DNA from: CALHVX01 sp964640725
GTDB lineage: Bacteria > Pseudomonadota > Gammaproteobacteria > Pseudomonadales > Azotimanducaceae
Reading direction: 5' to 3'
DNA: 64,000 bases
Assembly: GCA_964640725.1 (NCBI GenBank)
Contig: CAZXIJ010000006.1
Span: 1 to 64,000, forward strand
Position numbers and translations under genes: made by a program. Under the pieces are notes generated by a model, which was not told the DNA's origin, ran no database searches, and saw only the letters and a list, made by a program, of their open reading frames with translations. This document shows positions 50,494-59,759 of this stretch, piece after piece (within the stretch, counting starts at the first letter, position 1; every line of letters begins with the position of its first letter).

Positions 50494-53400
50494 TTGACTG
50501 ACTCCCTCAACCTCTTGCCAATCCCAAAACCCGAGGGCGATATCCCGGTACTCGGACATCTGCGCCTGGTCGACCGGGACCAGCCGGTCCAGTCAATCCT
50601 GGGGATCGCCCGGGATATGGGCGAAATCTTTGCCATGGATTTTCCCGGCGGTCAGCTGGTGGTGGTCTCGAGTCAGCGGCTGGTGGACGAGGTCTGCGAC
50701 GAGACGCGCTTTGACAAAAAGGTCAGCGGCGCGCTCTACAACATCCGCGATATCGCCTACGACGGCCTGTTTACCGCGCACACCACGGAGCCGAACTGGC
50801 AAAAGGCCCACAACCTGCTCATGCCGGCCTTCAGCATGGGCGCCATGGCGAACTATTTCCCCATGATGCTCGAGATTGCCGAGCAGCTCATCGGTCGCTG
50901 GGCGGCGCTCGGGCCTAACGACGATATCGATGTGCCGGACGATATGGTCCGGCTGACGCTCGAGACCATCGGTCTGTGCGGCTTCGACTTTCGCTTCGGG
51001 TCTTTCACCCGCAGCGAGCCGCACCCGTTCGTGACCAGTATGCTCGTTGCGCTGCAGGAGTCGCTGGCCCGGGCCATCGACCTGCCGATCATGACCCGGC
51101 TCAATCGGGGCCGGCAGCGGCGCTACGAGGCGCACGTCGATAACCTCAAGTCGGTCGTTGACCAGGTCATTGCCGAGCGCAAGGCGGCAGGCACCAGCTC
51201 GAGCGACCGGGACCTGCTGAGCCTGATGTTGAGCGGCGTTGATCCGGAAACGGGCGAATCGCTGTCGGACGAGAACATCCGCTATCAGATCATCACCTTT
51301 CTGATCGCGGGCCACGAAACCACCAGCGGGCTGCTGTCCTTCGCGACCTATTACATGCTCAAGCATCCCGCGGTACTTGCCCGGGCCTACGCAGAAGTCG
51401 ACGCGGTGCTTGGCGCCGACCCTTCGGTGCCGCCGACGCTCGCGCAGATCGGGCAGTTGCGGTACCTGCGACAAATCCTGAATGAGGCATTGCGGCTGTA
51501 TCCGCCGGCACCGGCCTTTACCGTCATGCCGCTGCAGGACACGGTGCTGGATGGCCGCTACGCGCTCAAGGCGCGGCAGCCGATCATGGTGCTGGTGGGG
51601 GCGCTGCATCGGGACCGGCAAATCTGGGGCGATAACCCGGAGCTCTTCGATCCAACGCACTTCAGCCCGGAGGCAGAGGCAGAACGACCGCCCAACGCTT
51701 TCAAGCCTTTTGGCAATGGCCAGCGGGCCTGCATTGGCCGGCAATTCGCGCTGCAGGAATCCGTGCTGGCGATCGGGATGATTCTGCAGCGCTTCCGCCT
51801 GGTTGATCATCTGAACTACCAGCTGGACATTCGGGAGAGCCTGACCCTCAAGGCCGAGGGCTTTCGCATTCGCGTCCGGGCGCGGTCAGACGAGGACCGG
51901 GCCCAGGTCAGCAGCGACCAGGCCGCTGTGGCCAGCGTCGCTGGCCAGCAGGAGGGCGCGAACCTCGACCAGAACCACCAGACCCCGCTCCTGGTGTTGT
52001 TCGGATCGAACATGGGGACGGCCGAACAGGTTGCCCGGCGCTTGCTGGAAGAGGGCGAGGCGCAAGGCTTTGCCGCCCAGCTCAAGCCCCTGGACGAAGG
52101 CGTCGGCGCGTTGCCGACGGAGGGCATCGTGCTGATCGCCACCGCGTCCTACAACGGCAAAGCCCCGGACAACGCCGCGGCGTTCGTTGACTGGATCGAA
52201 AATGGACCGGACGATTTGAGCGGTGTGCGTTACGCCGTGGTCGGCCTGGGCAACAGGGACTGGGCCAGCACCTACCAGCGCATTCCCAGAGTGATTGACG
52301 ATGGGCTTGCCCAGGCCGGCGCCCAGCGGCTGCTGGCGCGCGGCGAAGCGGATGCCGCTGGCGATTTTTACGGCCAGATCGATCGCTATTTCGCAGATCT
52401 GTGGACCGGCCTCGCCGCGGAGCTCGGGCTGACCCCGCGCGCCGCAGCGGATCTGGGGCCTCGATTGAATGTGACGTTGGTCGCTGGCACGGAACTCAAG
52501 AGCCGCGTTGCCGCGAGCCACGACTTGCTGCCCATGATGGTGCAGGAGCAGCACGAGCTGGTGCGAGACCCGGAAGCCTTTGGCAGCAAGCGCCACCTGC
52601 AGCTGAAGCTGCCGGCCGGTGTCAGCTACAAGACGGGCGATCACCTGCTGGTGATGCCGGAAAACCCGCCGGCCCTGGTGGCCCGTGCGCTTGCTCGTTA
52701 CGGCCTGACAGCGGACCAGCAGTTGGTGCTGGCCGCCAACTACGGCGACAGCAGCGCGCTGCCCCTGGGCGAGCCGGTCGCCGTCGGCGATCTTTTGCGG
52801 CACTGGCTGGCCCTGGCCGAGCCGGTGACCCGGCGCCAGCTGAAAATGCTGCTCGAAGTGGTCAGCTGCCCGCCGGACCATAACCTGCTGGAAGGCTGGC
52901 TGAGCGACGAAGATCGCTTCGAGGCAGAAGTTCGACTCAAAGCTCTGAGCCTGCTTGATGTGCTCGAGCGCCTGCCCAGCTGCGAGCTGCCGCTGGCCGA
53001 GTTTCTGGACCTGTTGCCGGAGTTGCACCCGCGCTACTACTCCATTGCCTCGGCGCCCAGCGTTTTGCCGGACGCCGTCGACATCACCGTAAGCGTGCTG
53101 CGCGAGCCGGCCCTGTCGGGCACCGGTTTGCACGAAGGGGCCGCCTCAACTCTGATCGAGCGCACAGCGGCCGGAGAAACGCTGTTGGCGCGGGTGCGGG
53201 CTGTGGACTCGAACTTCGTGCCGCCGGCGGCGGGCCAGGCACACATCATGATCGGAGCCGGCACCGGCGTGGCGCCGTTCCGGGGCTTTGTGCAGGACCG
53301 GGTGGCCATGGGGCAGGCCGGCGAGGCGCTGGCACCCTCCTGGTTGCTATTTGGCTGCCGCCACCCTGATCAGGACCTGCTCTACGGCGACGAATTCGAA

Positions 53401-53697
53401 GCCGCTCAGGCTGCGGGGGCGGTCACGCTCCTGCCGGCTTACTCCCGGTTGGAAGGCAGCGACTGCCGTTACGTTCAGGACCGGTTGCTGGCCGAACGCG
53501 AGGCGCTGTGGCCGGCCATTCAGGACGGTGCCATCATCTACATCTGTGGCGATGCCCAGTACATGCTTGAAGGCGTGCGTCAGGCGCTGATGAAACTGTA
53601 TCGCGACGCAGAGCCCGGCCGGGGCGCGCCGGCGGCGCAGTCCTGGCTCGCCGAGCTGGAGCTGAAGGGCCAGCTGCGCATTGATGCGTGGTCCTGA
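50494..53697 (+). CDS. Self-sufficient cytochrome P450-reductase fusion (CYP102/P450 BM3 type)
   Basis: A 1067-residue fusion (P450 BM3 has about 1049). Residues 1-460 are the P450: LIAGHETTSG (I-helix, about 270), FGNGQRACIGRQFALQE with the heme Cys at about 413. From about 500 a flavodoxin-like FMN domain begins (VLFGSNMGTAEQVARRL), then FAD and NADPH domains with RYYSIASAP, IMIGAGTGVAPFRGF and FGCRHPDQDLLY. Such enzymes hydroxylate fatty acids near the omega end without separate redox partners. The start is TTG 50494; alignment to BM3 supports it although no strong ribosome site is seen. Confidence 0.95.
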   Translation: MTDSLNLLPIPKPEGDIPVLGHLRLVDRDQPVQSILGIARDMGEIFAMDFPGGQLVVVSSQRLVDEVCDETRFDKKVSGALYNIRDIAYDGLFTAHTTEPNWQKAHNLLMPAFSMGAMANYFPMMLEIAEQLIGRWAALGPNDDIDVPDDMVRLTLETIGLCGFDFRFGSFTRSEPHPFVTSMLVALQESLARAIDLPIMTRLNRGRQRRYEAHVDNLKSVVDQVIAERKAAGTSSSDRDLLSLMLSGVDPETGESLSDENIRYQIITFLIAGHETTSGLLSFATYYMLKHPAVLARAYAEVDAVLGADPSVPPTLAQIGQLRYLRQILNEALRLYPPAPAFTVMPLQDTVLDGRYALKARQPIMVLVGALHRDRQIWGDNPELFDPTHFSPEAEAERPPNAFKPFGNGQRACIGRQFALQESVLAIGMILQRFRLVDHLNYQLDIRESLTLKAEGFRIRVRARSDEDRAQVSSDQAAVASVAGQQEGANLDQNHQTPLLVLFGSNMGTAEQVARRLLEEGEAQGFAAQLKPLDEGVGALPTEGIVLIATASYNGKAPDNAAAFVDWIENGPDDLSGVRYAVVGLGNRDWASTYQRIPRVIDDGLAQAGAQRLLARGEADAAGDFYGQIDRYFADLWTGLAAELGLTPRAAADLGPRLNVTLVAGTELKSRVAASHDLLPMMVQEQHELVRDPEAFGSKRHLQLKLPAGVSYKTGDHLLVMPENPPALVARALARYGLTADQQLVLAANYGDSSALPLGEPVAVGDLLRHWLALAEPVTRRQLKMLLEVVSCPPDHNLLEGWLSDEDRFEAEVRLKALSLLDVLERLPSCELPLAEFLDLLPELHPRYYSIASAPSVLPDAVDITVSVLREPALSGTGLHEGAASTLIERTAAGETLLARVRAVDSNFVPPAAGQAHIMIGAGTGVAPFRGFVQDRVAMGQAGEALAPSWLLFGCRHPDQDLLYGDEFEAAQAAGAVTLLPAYSRLEGSDCRYVQDRLLAEREALWPAIQDGAIIYICGDAQYMLEGVRQALMKLYRDAEPGRGAPAAQSWLAELELKGQLRIDAWS

Positions 53698-53743
53698 TAC
53701 CCACCGAATTTTTCACTGACCCCTCTCAACAAGGAGAACGACG

Positions 53744-54217
53744 ATGACGAACGCTGCACTCGATGCTGCCAAGGACACGCTGGCCGGAAAGATCGATAAC
53801 CCCGGCGAGCCCACCGACTGGTTCGAGATGACTCAGGACCGGATCAACACCTTCGCGGACGCGACGATGGATCACCAGTGGATTCACATCGATCCGGAAC
53901 GTGCCAAGGCCGGGCCTTTCGGCGCGCCCATTGCCCACGGCCAGCTGACCATGTCGATTCTGAGCTTTCTGCCCGGGGGCGCTGATGTGGGCATCCCGCC
54001 GCTCGAGGGGGTAAAACTCGGTATCAACTACGGCTGGAACCGCGTTCGCTTTCCGTCACCGGTACCCGTAGGCGCGCACATCCGTACCCGCGGCTGCATT
54101 AAGTCCGTCGAGGCCAAGGGCAACATGCTCGAAGTCGTCAACGAGCTGACCTGCGAGCTGAAAGGTTCCGAGAAGCCTGCCTGTGTGGCAGAGAGCGTGC
54201 TGCGGCTGGTCTTTTAG
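53744..54217 (+). CDS. MaoC-family (R)-enoyl-CoA hydratase
   Basis: A 157-residue single hot-dog hydratase. The catalytic segment TMDHQWIHIDPERAKAGPFG and the terminal IAHGQLTMSI match the (R)-specific enoyl-CoA hydratase motif with its Asp and His. AAGGAGAACGACG precedes ATG 53744. It lies 46 bases after the P450-reductase gene, so it may process the CoA esters of hydroxylated or unsaturated acids. A strong hairpin follows its stop. Confidence 0.92.
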   Translation: MTNAALDAAKDTLAGKIDNPGEPTDWFEMTQDRINTFADATMDHQWIHIDPERAKAGPFGAPIAHGQLTMSILSFLPGGADVGIPPLEGVKLGINYGWNRVRFPSPVPVGAHIRTRGCIKSVEAKGNMLEVVNELTCELKGSEKPACVAESVLRLVF

Positions 54218-54234
54218 GCGAGGCCCGGCAGAAG

Positions 54235-54258
54235 CCGGGGCGAGCTGCGTCGCCCCGG
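54235..54258. terminator. Hairpin between convergent genes, probable bidirectional terminator
   Basis: CCGGGGCGA (54235-54243) and TCGCCCCGG (54250-54258) form a perfect nine-base-pair GC-rich stem with a six-base loop. It lies between the stops of the hydratase gene and the convergent acyl-CoA ligase gene. No strong T-run follows on either strand. Confidence 0.6.
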
Positions 54259-54270
54259 TCTGTGCTGCGC

Positions 54271-55989
54271 TTAGCTCGCTTCCGCCGGGTTGAGCGACTC
54301 TCTGAGTTCACGCTTCAGGAATTTGCCAGATGCGTTTCTGGGCAAGGGCTCGTCCCGTAGCCAGATGTACCGCGGAATCTTGTGCCGCGCCATCTGCGCG
54401 CCGCAGTGATCGCGCAGCGCATCAGCGGTCACCGTCACGCCGGGCTTGACGACCACGGCGGCGCCCACTTCTTCCCCCAGACGATCGTCCGGCACGCCGA
54501 ACACCGTGCACTCCGCCACGGCATCGTGGTCGAAGATCGTGCTTTCCACTTCGGCGCAGTACACGTTCTCGCCGCCGCGCAGCACCATGTCTTTCAGCCG
54601 GTCGACAATGAAGATGAAGCCGTTCTCGTCGATACGGCCGATGTCGCCGGTGTGCAGCCAGCCGTCAGTGATGGACTCCGCGGTTGCGTCTTCGCGGTTC
54701 AGGTAGCCCTTGATCACTGGCGCGCCCCGAACCCATAGCTCGCCCAGCTCACCGCTCGGCAGGGCATTGCCGTCGCTGTCGACGACTTTGGCTTCGAACA
54801 CGGGCATAGCGGGCCCAGCGCTGTCGGGTTTGTCGACGAAGAAGTCGCCGGAGATCGCGGTGATGATGCCGCAGGTTTCCGTCATGCCGTAGCCGGTGTT
54901 GGGTCGCGCTGCAACAGACTCATCGATCTTTGCCACCAGGTCGGGCTGCAGCTGAGCGCCGCCACCGCCCAGGGTCTGCAGCGTCGAGGTATCGGTGCTG
55001 GCAAAGTCCGGGTGCGCGAGCAGCTCACGAGCCATGACGGGCACGCCGGTCATGGCGGTCACTTTTTCCGCCTCAATCAGCTTCAGCGCCTCTCCGGCGT
55101 CCCAGCGATAGGTGCAGATCAGCTTCCCGCCGTTGGCGGTGATCGGGTGGGCGACGCAGTTGTTGGCTGTCACGTGGAACAGCGGTGTCGTGATAAGTGC
55201 AGCTGGCTGCGGCAGGGATTCCGGATCCGGCAGCTCCTGCCCCATCTGCTCTGCCACATAAGCGCTGAGGGCGGCGTTGAAACCCATGTTCATCAGGTTT
55301 GACACGCAGCCCCGGTGGGTGAGCTGAGCACCCTTCGGGCGGCCCGTGGTGCCAGAGGTGTAGAAGATGCAGGCATCGCTGTCTGGATCGATCGCGATAT
55401 CCGGCAGAGCACCGGCGCTGCTTTTGATGTCGTCATAGGCCACGGCGTCCGGGTACACAGATGCATCGCAGCGCACCGCCACCACGGGCACGGCGTCAAA
55501 TTCATTCCTGTGGGGGAGGATGCGCTCCAGGCGCTCCTTGTCGGCGAACATGGCTTTCGGCTTGGCGTCATTCAGGCCGTACACCATTTCCGGACCGACC
55601 CACCAGGCATTCATGCCAACAACGGCGGCGCCGACGGACAGCGTTGCCCAATAGGCCAGCAGCCATTCCGGGTAGTTGCGAAGAGCGAGAGCCACCCGGT
55701 CCCCGGGGCCGATGCCCTGGGCGGTGAGCCAGCTCGCGAGCGCGGCGACCTCGGCGTGGGCCTGGGCGTAGGTCCAGCGTTCATCCTGGTAGACCAGGTA
55801 GTCCCGGTCCGGAAACTGGGCCGAGCTGAGCCAGATTTCCCGCATGCTGGGCGGTGCGCTCGCGAAGGTGCGAATCGGTACCCCGCGCACCTGGGTGGTG
55901 GTGACTTCGAAATCGCCCCCAGGGCCGGTGAGGGCTGCCCAGCCCTCCTTGAGATAGCTGTAAATCGACGGATCAGCCTTAACTGTCAA
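54271..55989 (-). CDS. AMP-binding acyl-CoA synthetase
   Basis: A 572-residue acyl-CoA ligase of the adenylate-forming superfamily. The P-loop is IFYTSGTTGRPKGAQLTHRG, followed by GYGMTETCG, GELGELWVRGAPV, WLHTGDIGRID and KDMVLRGGENVYCAEVE. The catalytic Lys is in PRNASGKFLKREL. It activates a carboxylic acid with ATP and CoA, probably a fatty or side-chain acid given the neighbours. The start is TTG 55989, preceded by GGGGAAAA; an in-frame TGA 14 bases further upstream excludes a longer start. Confidence 0.93.
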   Translation of the reverse strand: MTVKADPSIYSYLKEGWAALTGPGGDFEVTTTQVRGVPIRTFASAPPSMREIWLSSAQFPDRDYLVYQDERWTYAQAHAEVAALASWLTAQGIGPGDRVALALRNYPEWLLAYWATLSVGAAVVGMNAWWVGPEMVYGLNDAKPKAMFADKERLERILPHRNEFDAVPVVAVRCDASVYPDAVAYDDIKSSAGALPDIAIDPDSDACIFYTSGTTGRPKGAQLTHRGCVSNLMNMGFNAALSAYVAEQMGQELPDPESLPQPAALITTPLFHVTANNCVAHPITANGGKLICTYRWDAGEALKLIEAEKVTAMTGVPVMARELLAHPDFASTDTSTLQTLGGGGAQLQPDLVAKIDESVAARPNTGYGMTETCGIITAISGDFFVDKPDSAGPAMPVFEAKVVDSDGNALPSGELGELWVRGAPVIKGYLNREDATAESITDGWLHTGDIGRIDENGFIFIVDRLKDMVLRGGENVYCAEVESTIFDHDAVAECTVFGVPDDRLGEEVGAAVVVKPGVTVTADALRDHCGAQMARHKIPRYIWLRDEPLPRNASGKFLKRELRESLNPAEAS

Positions 55990-56212
55990 CGGGTTTTCCC
56001 CTCACTCCCATAAGTGTTTACATTCTGCGTTGTCGCATTCTTTCGGCGCAACCCGGAAGTCGGTATCATTGAGATGGGGAGATCGTCCGACAAGACTTTT
56101 GTCTGCGGGGCGGTCATACGCGCGACTCAAATTGGACGGTCGCGCGCGGTCGCCATCGGGCGCCGGCTAGTTCTGGCCGGCTCGACAGGGCCAGCGAATG
56201 ATCGAGGGGACC

Positions 56213-56497
56213 ATGGCAGGTCGTTACCAAGCAGTTTCCATACGCGCCAGAGCCAGCGCCTGCGAGGCTGCCCGGGCCTGTGGCACAGAACGTTTTCTGT
56301 CTCTGGAAGCACCGTCGTTGCCGCTCAACGACTGCAGTAAGCCCGCGCAATGCCAGTGCCGCTATCGGCATCACGGCGATCGACGGGACGAGCCCCGCCG
56401 CGACGCTGACGCGGGCCTTCCCGGGCAGCCCTGGCACGTCGAAGAGCGTCGCGCCGGAGGCGGCGGTCGCCGTGCCACGGATCGCCCAGCGGCCTGA
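56213..56497 (+). CDS. Small Cys/His-containing protein coupled to the beta-CASP gene
   Basis: A 94-residue basic protein. ARASACEAARACGTERFLSLEAPSLPL leads to a compact Cys/His patch CSKPAQCQCRYRHHGDRRDE, followed by an Arg-rich tail. I recall similar short uncharacterised proteins in other proteobacteria, where the spacing of Cys, RYxHH and DRR is kept, but I cannot name a family. GAGGGGACC precedes ATG 56213, a strong ribosome site, and its stop overlaps the next gene's ATG (TGATG). It may bind zinc or RNA. Confidence 0.7.
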   Translation: MAGRYQAVSIRARASACEAARACGTERFLSLEAPSLPLNDCSKPAQCQCRYRHHGDRRDEPRRDADAGLPGQPWHVEERRAGGGGRRATDRPAA

Positions 56498-57906
56498 TGC
56501 GCTTACAGTTCTTCGGCGCAGCGGGCGAGGTCACCGGCTCCTGCCACATCCTGGAATGCAACGGTCAACGGGTACTGCTTGATTGCGGGCTGATTCAGGG
56601 CGGCCGCGATAGCGAAGCCCGGAACCGCGAACCTTTTCCTTTCGACGCCAAGTCCATTGATGCGGTGGTGCTCAGTCACGCGCACATCGATCACTCCGGC
56701 CGCTTGCCGCTGCTCGTTCGCCGCGGCTATCGCGGCCCGATCTACGCGCACAATGCCACCTGTGACCTTGCCGAGATCCTGCTCGCTGACTCCGCCAACC
56801 TGGCTGCCAGCCGCGCGCGCCGCGCCGCGCGCCGGGACCCCCGAGACCCCATGGCCGAGCCGCTCTACGAGCGCGAGGACGCCAAGCGCGCTGCCTCGCA
56901 GCTTCGTGGCCTGCGCTACGGGCAATCGCAGGAAGTGGCGCCGGGCATCGACGTGTCGTTCGCTGACGCTGGACACATCATGGGCTCCTGCGTCGTGCAG
57001 CTCGCGCTGCGGGAGGGCAAGGACACCGCGAACCTGGTCTTCAGCGGCGACCTGGGGCAATACGACACACCGATCCTGAACGATCCGGCATCCTTCGGGG
57101 CAGCCGATGCGCTGCTGCTGGAGCACACCTACGGCGGACGCAACCATCGGGACCGGGACGAAACGGTCAAAGAGCTCGGGCGGATCGTGCGCGACACCGC
57201 TCAGGAAGGCGGCGTGCTGTTGATCCCGGCCTTTGCCGTTGGGCGCAGCCAGGAAATCCTCTATCAGCTGGGCAAGCATTTCGAGGAGTGGGGCCTGGCG
57301 CGCTGGAAGGTTTTTCTCGACAGCCCCCTGGCGATCAAGACCAGTCACATCTACTGGGATTACCCGCACCTGTACGACGAAGAAGCCACGCGACTCAAGC
57401 GCACCGTGGATCCGATGCCGATTCTCGATAACCTGCATCTGAGCCAGAGCAGCGATCAGTCGAAGGCGATCAACCAGGTCCGGGACCGGGCCATTGTGAT
57501 TGCCGGCAGCGGCATGCTGAACGGCGGGCGCATGTTGCACCACCTCAAGCAGCGCCTCGGACGCCGGGATACGCGCGTGCTCTTTACGGGATACCAGCCT
57601 GGGCATTCCCTGGGTCGGCGGCTCATTGACGGTGCCGACGAGGTCCGCATTCACGGCCAGACGGTGCCGGTCGCGGCGAGTATGCACACGCTCGGCGGGC
57701 TGTCTGCCCATGGCGGGCAGGACGATCTGCTGCGCTGGTACCGCGGCTCCGATAGCCGGCCAACGGTCTATCTGGTGCACGGCAATCCGGATCAGGGGGA
57801 AGCCCTGGCTGCTCGGCTGCGCAGCGAAGCCGGTACGCGGGCCTTCCTGCCGCAGCCCGGGGCCACGATCAACCTGCTCGACCCCGGTCCGCCGACGGGG
57901 CCCTGA
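56497..57906 (+). CDS. MBL-fold beta-CASP ribonuclease-like protein
   Basis: A 469-residue metallo-beta-lactamase fold nuclease. The metal-binding motif 2 is VLSHAHIDHSGRLP, FADAGHIMGSC provides motif 3, VFSGDLGQYD motif 4, and LEHTYGGRNHRDRDE starts the beta-CASP domain. The C-terminal GYQPGHSLGRRLIDGA and LGGLSAHGGQDDL (motif C His) complete it. This order matches CPSF-73-like exo/endoribonucleases such as TTHA0252. ATG 56497 overlaps the stop of the small Cys/His protein, which may be its cofactor. It converges on terC. Confidence 0.92.
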   Translation: MRLQFFGAAGEVTGSCHILECNGQRVLLDCGLIQGGRDSEARNREPFPFDAKSIDAVVLSHAHIDHSGRLPLLVRRGYRGPIYAHNATCDLAEILLADSANLAASRARRAARRDPRDPMAEPLYEREDAKRAASQLRGLRYGQSQEVAPGIDVSFADAGHIMGSCVVQLALREGKDTANLVFSGDLGQYDTPILNDPASFGAADALLLEHTYGGRNHRDRDETVKELGRIVRDTAQEGGVLLIPAFAVGRSQEILYQLGKHFEEWGLARWKVFLDSPLAIKTSHIYWDYPHLYDEEATRLKRTVDPMPILDNLHLSQSSDQSKAINQVRDRAIVIAGSGMLNGGRMLHHLKQRLGRRDTRVLFTGYQPGHSLGRRLIDGADEVRIHGQTVPVAASMHTLGGLSAHGGQDDLLRWYRGSDSRPTVYLVHGNPDQGEALAARLRSEAGTRAFLPQPGATINLLDPGPPTGP

Positions 57907-57909
57907 ACC

Positions 57910-58695
57910 CTAGAGCGCCTGATCCAGGCGCTGTTTGGCCAGCTGCAGCTTCTTCTGGTAGCGCGTCTGCACCAGGTCCGTGAGCACCAAGACGAAGATC
58001 ACGAAGTAAAAGGTGGTTTTGGTCATGGCGTAGATGGGTTCGCCCATGATGGTCATGTGGGCCAGGTGCGCGCCGTCCGTGAGCAGCATGATGCCCACCA
58101 CGAACAGAATGAACAGGCCCAGCACCTCGTACATGCGGTTGCGCTGCAGGAAGCCTGAGACCCGGTCCGCAAGCCAGATCATCAGTATCCCGCCGATCAC
58201 AATGGCGATGGCCATGACCACGAACACATCTGTGAGTGCCATCGCGCTCAGAATTGAATCGATCGAGAACACCGCGTTCATGATTACGATCGTTGCAATG
58301 ACCATAGCGGCAGACTTCTGGCCGCCGTCGTTATGGGCTTCTTCCTCCAGCGTCATCATGTGCAGCACCTCTTTGGTGGCGGTGTACAGAATGAACACGC
58401 CGCCCACCAGCACGATCAGCGAGTGCAGCGTGAAGTCCGCGCTGAACCAGTCCCCCAGGTCAACCTTGAACCAGGATTCCTGAAACAGGCTGATGAGCCG
58501 TACCAGCAGAAACAGCAGCACGATGCGCAATAGTACGGCGATGCCGATACCGAGCCGGCGCACCATCTGTTGCTTTTCTTTCGGTGCCCGCTTGGATTCC
58601 AGCGAAATATAGAGCAGGTTGTCGAAGCCCAGGACGGCCTGCAGCATGACCAGCATCAGCAAGGTCAGCAGGTTTTCCAGTGTCAGCAATTCCAA
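57910..58695 (-). CDS. TerC-family integral membrane protein
   Basis: A 261-residue TerC/Alx-like protein with about seven membrane segments. The signature VMLQAVLGFDNLLYISLESK is in the first helix, a second copy of the pattern appears as VFSIDSILSAMALTD, and acidic residues inside the helices would bind metal. TerC proteins export manganese or calcium and support metalation of secreted enzymes; some bear on tellurite resistance. It lies 70 bases from the Lrp gene on the same strand. Confidence 0.92.
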   Translation of the reverse strand: MELLTLENLLTLLMLVMLQAVLGFDNLLYISLESKRAPKEKQQMVRRLGIGIAVLLRIVLLFLLVRLISLFQESWFKVDLGDWFSADFTLHSLIVLVGGVFILYTATKEVLHMMTLEEEAHNDGGQKSAAMVIATIVIMNAVFSIDSILSAMALTDVFVVMAIAIVIGGILMIWLADRVSGFLQRNRMYEVLGLFILFVVGIMLLTDGAHLAHMTIMGEPIYAMTKTTFYFVIFVLVLTDLVQTRYQKKLQLAKQRLDQAL

Positions 58696-58765
58696 AGTGT
58701 GTCTCCCCCCTCAGGACGGCGCACAGGATGGCGCGGGCCCGGGGCACTGACAAGCTCTGTCCGCG

Positions 58766-59230
58766 CTAGCCGGGCAAGGGCAGGGCGGTCGTGGACTTTA
58801 TGCACTCCATGGCAAAGGAAGAAGACACATCGCTCAGCGGCGACAGGGCGATCAGCTGCTTGTAGACCCGGTCGTAGTCGGCGATGTCGCGCACCACCAC
58901 CTTCAACAGGTAGTCGACGTCGCCGCTGAGGCGATAGAACTCCATGACTTCTGGCACCGCAGCGACGGCCGCAGCGAACTGGGTCAGCCAGGTATCGGTG
59001 TGTTCCTTGGCCTGCACCGAGACGAAGACCGTGACCGGCAGGCCGAGAGCCTTGCGATCCAGCAGCGCGACCCGGTTCTGGATGATGCCGTCCTCCTCCA
59101 GGCGTTTCACACGACGCCAGCAGGCGTTCGTCGACAGCCCGACCTGTTCCGCCAGTTCGGCATTGGTCTGGCTCGCATCGTTCTGCAGGCGGTGAAGAAT
59201 GGCCCGGTCCAGGCGGTCAAGGTTTGTCAT
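58766..59230 (-). CDS. Lrp/AsnC-family transcriptional regulator
   Basis: A 154-residue Lrp-type regulator. The N-terminal helix-turn-helix reads LDRAILHRLQNDASQTNAELAEQVGLSTNACWRRVKRLEEDGII in canonical spacing, and the C-terminal RAM domain has VFVSVQAKEHTD and YRLSGDVDYLLKVVVRDIADYD. Such proteins respond to amino acids and control amino-acid metabolism genes. metX, a methionine-pathway gene, is nearby, but no operator can be shown. It may also control the downstream terC gene. Confidence 0.93.
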   Translation of the reverse strand: MTNLDRLDRAILHRLQNDASQTNAELAEQVGLSTNACWRRVKRLEEDGIIQNRVALLDRKALGLPVTVFVSVQAKEHTDTWLTQFAAAVAAVPEVMEFYRLSGDVDYLLKVVVRDIADYDRVYKQLIALSPLSDVSSSFAMECIKSTTALPLPG

Positions 59231-59482
59231 GGGGTCTCGTGAGCAGCGGCGCAGGGCTAAGGTACTGCAAAATCTGCGCGAGCTGACCCTTGACAGGCAT
59301 TCTCCACAGTCCTAAAACCGCAGTTGACGGGCGTCGCGCTCGGGCGGCAATCGCAGCAACAACGACAGGACAGGGCGTTGGCGAAACCGGAATCCACTGG
59401 CAGCAGCTCAGCGCAGGGTGTGCAGGCCTCGAACGATCCGCAGGCACCCGAGGCTGGTGCCCTGGCACCCGAGGCTGGTGCC

Positions 59483-59740
59483 ATGGACCAGGATCTGGCC
59501 GGGCGCGATGATGAGGCGGCGTTCGAGGCAGAACCGGATCTCGGTACCGCGTCAGATGCCGAGCTCGATGTGGCACTGGACGACGGCGACCTGATGGACG
59601 ATGACGCTGACACCGTTGACCTTGATCAGCTTGCCGGTCAGTGTACGGGCCGCGAGCAGTCCATTCGTCGGGCGCTGGAGGAACGCCGTGAAGCCCGGCG
59701 CCTGCGAGACGATCTGGACTATCTCGATTTTGACGACTGA
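59483..59740 (+). CDS. PA3496-like small acidic/basic protein
   Basis: An 85-residue protein from ATG 59483 with a very acidic middle (ELDVALDDGDLMDDDADTVD) and a C-terminal IRRALEERREARRLRDDLDY, which resembles the end of PA3496-family putative envelope-integrity proteins. GAGG sits eight bases upstream of that ATG. The open frame reaches back to TTG 59324 and TTG 59378 (with AGGA upstream), so a longer protein is possible; that upstream part contains a 21-bp in-frame duplication. It lies 19 bases before the selD fusion gene. Confidence 0.6.
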   Translation: MDQDLAGRDDEAAFEAEPDLGTASDAELDVALDDGDLMDDDADTVDLDQLAGQCTGREQSIRRALEERREARRLRDDLDYLDFDD

Positions 59741-59759
59741 CGTTGCCCTGAACTTCTGA

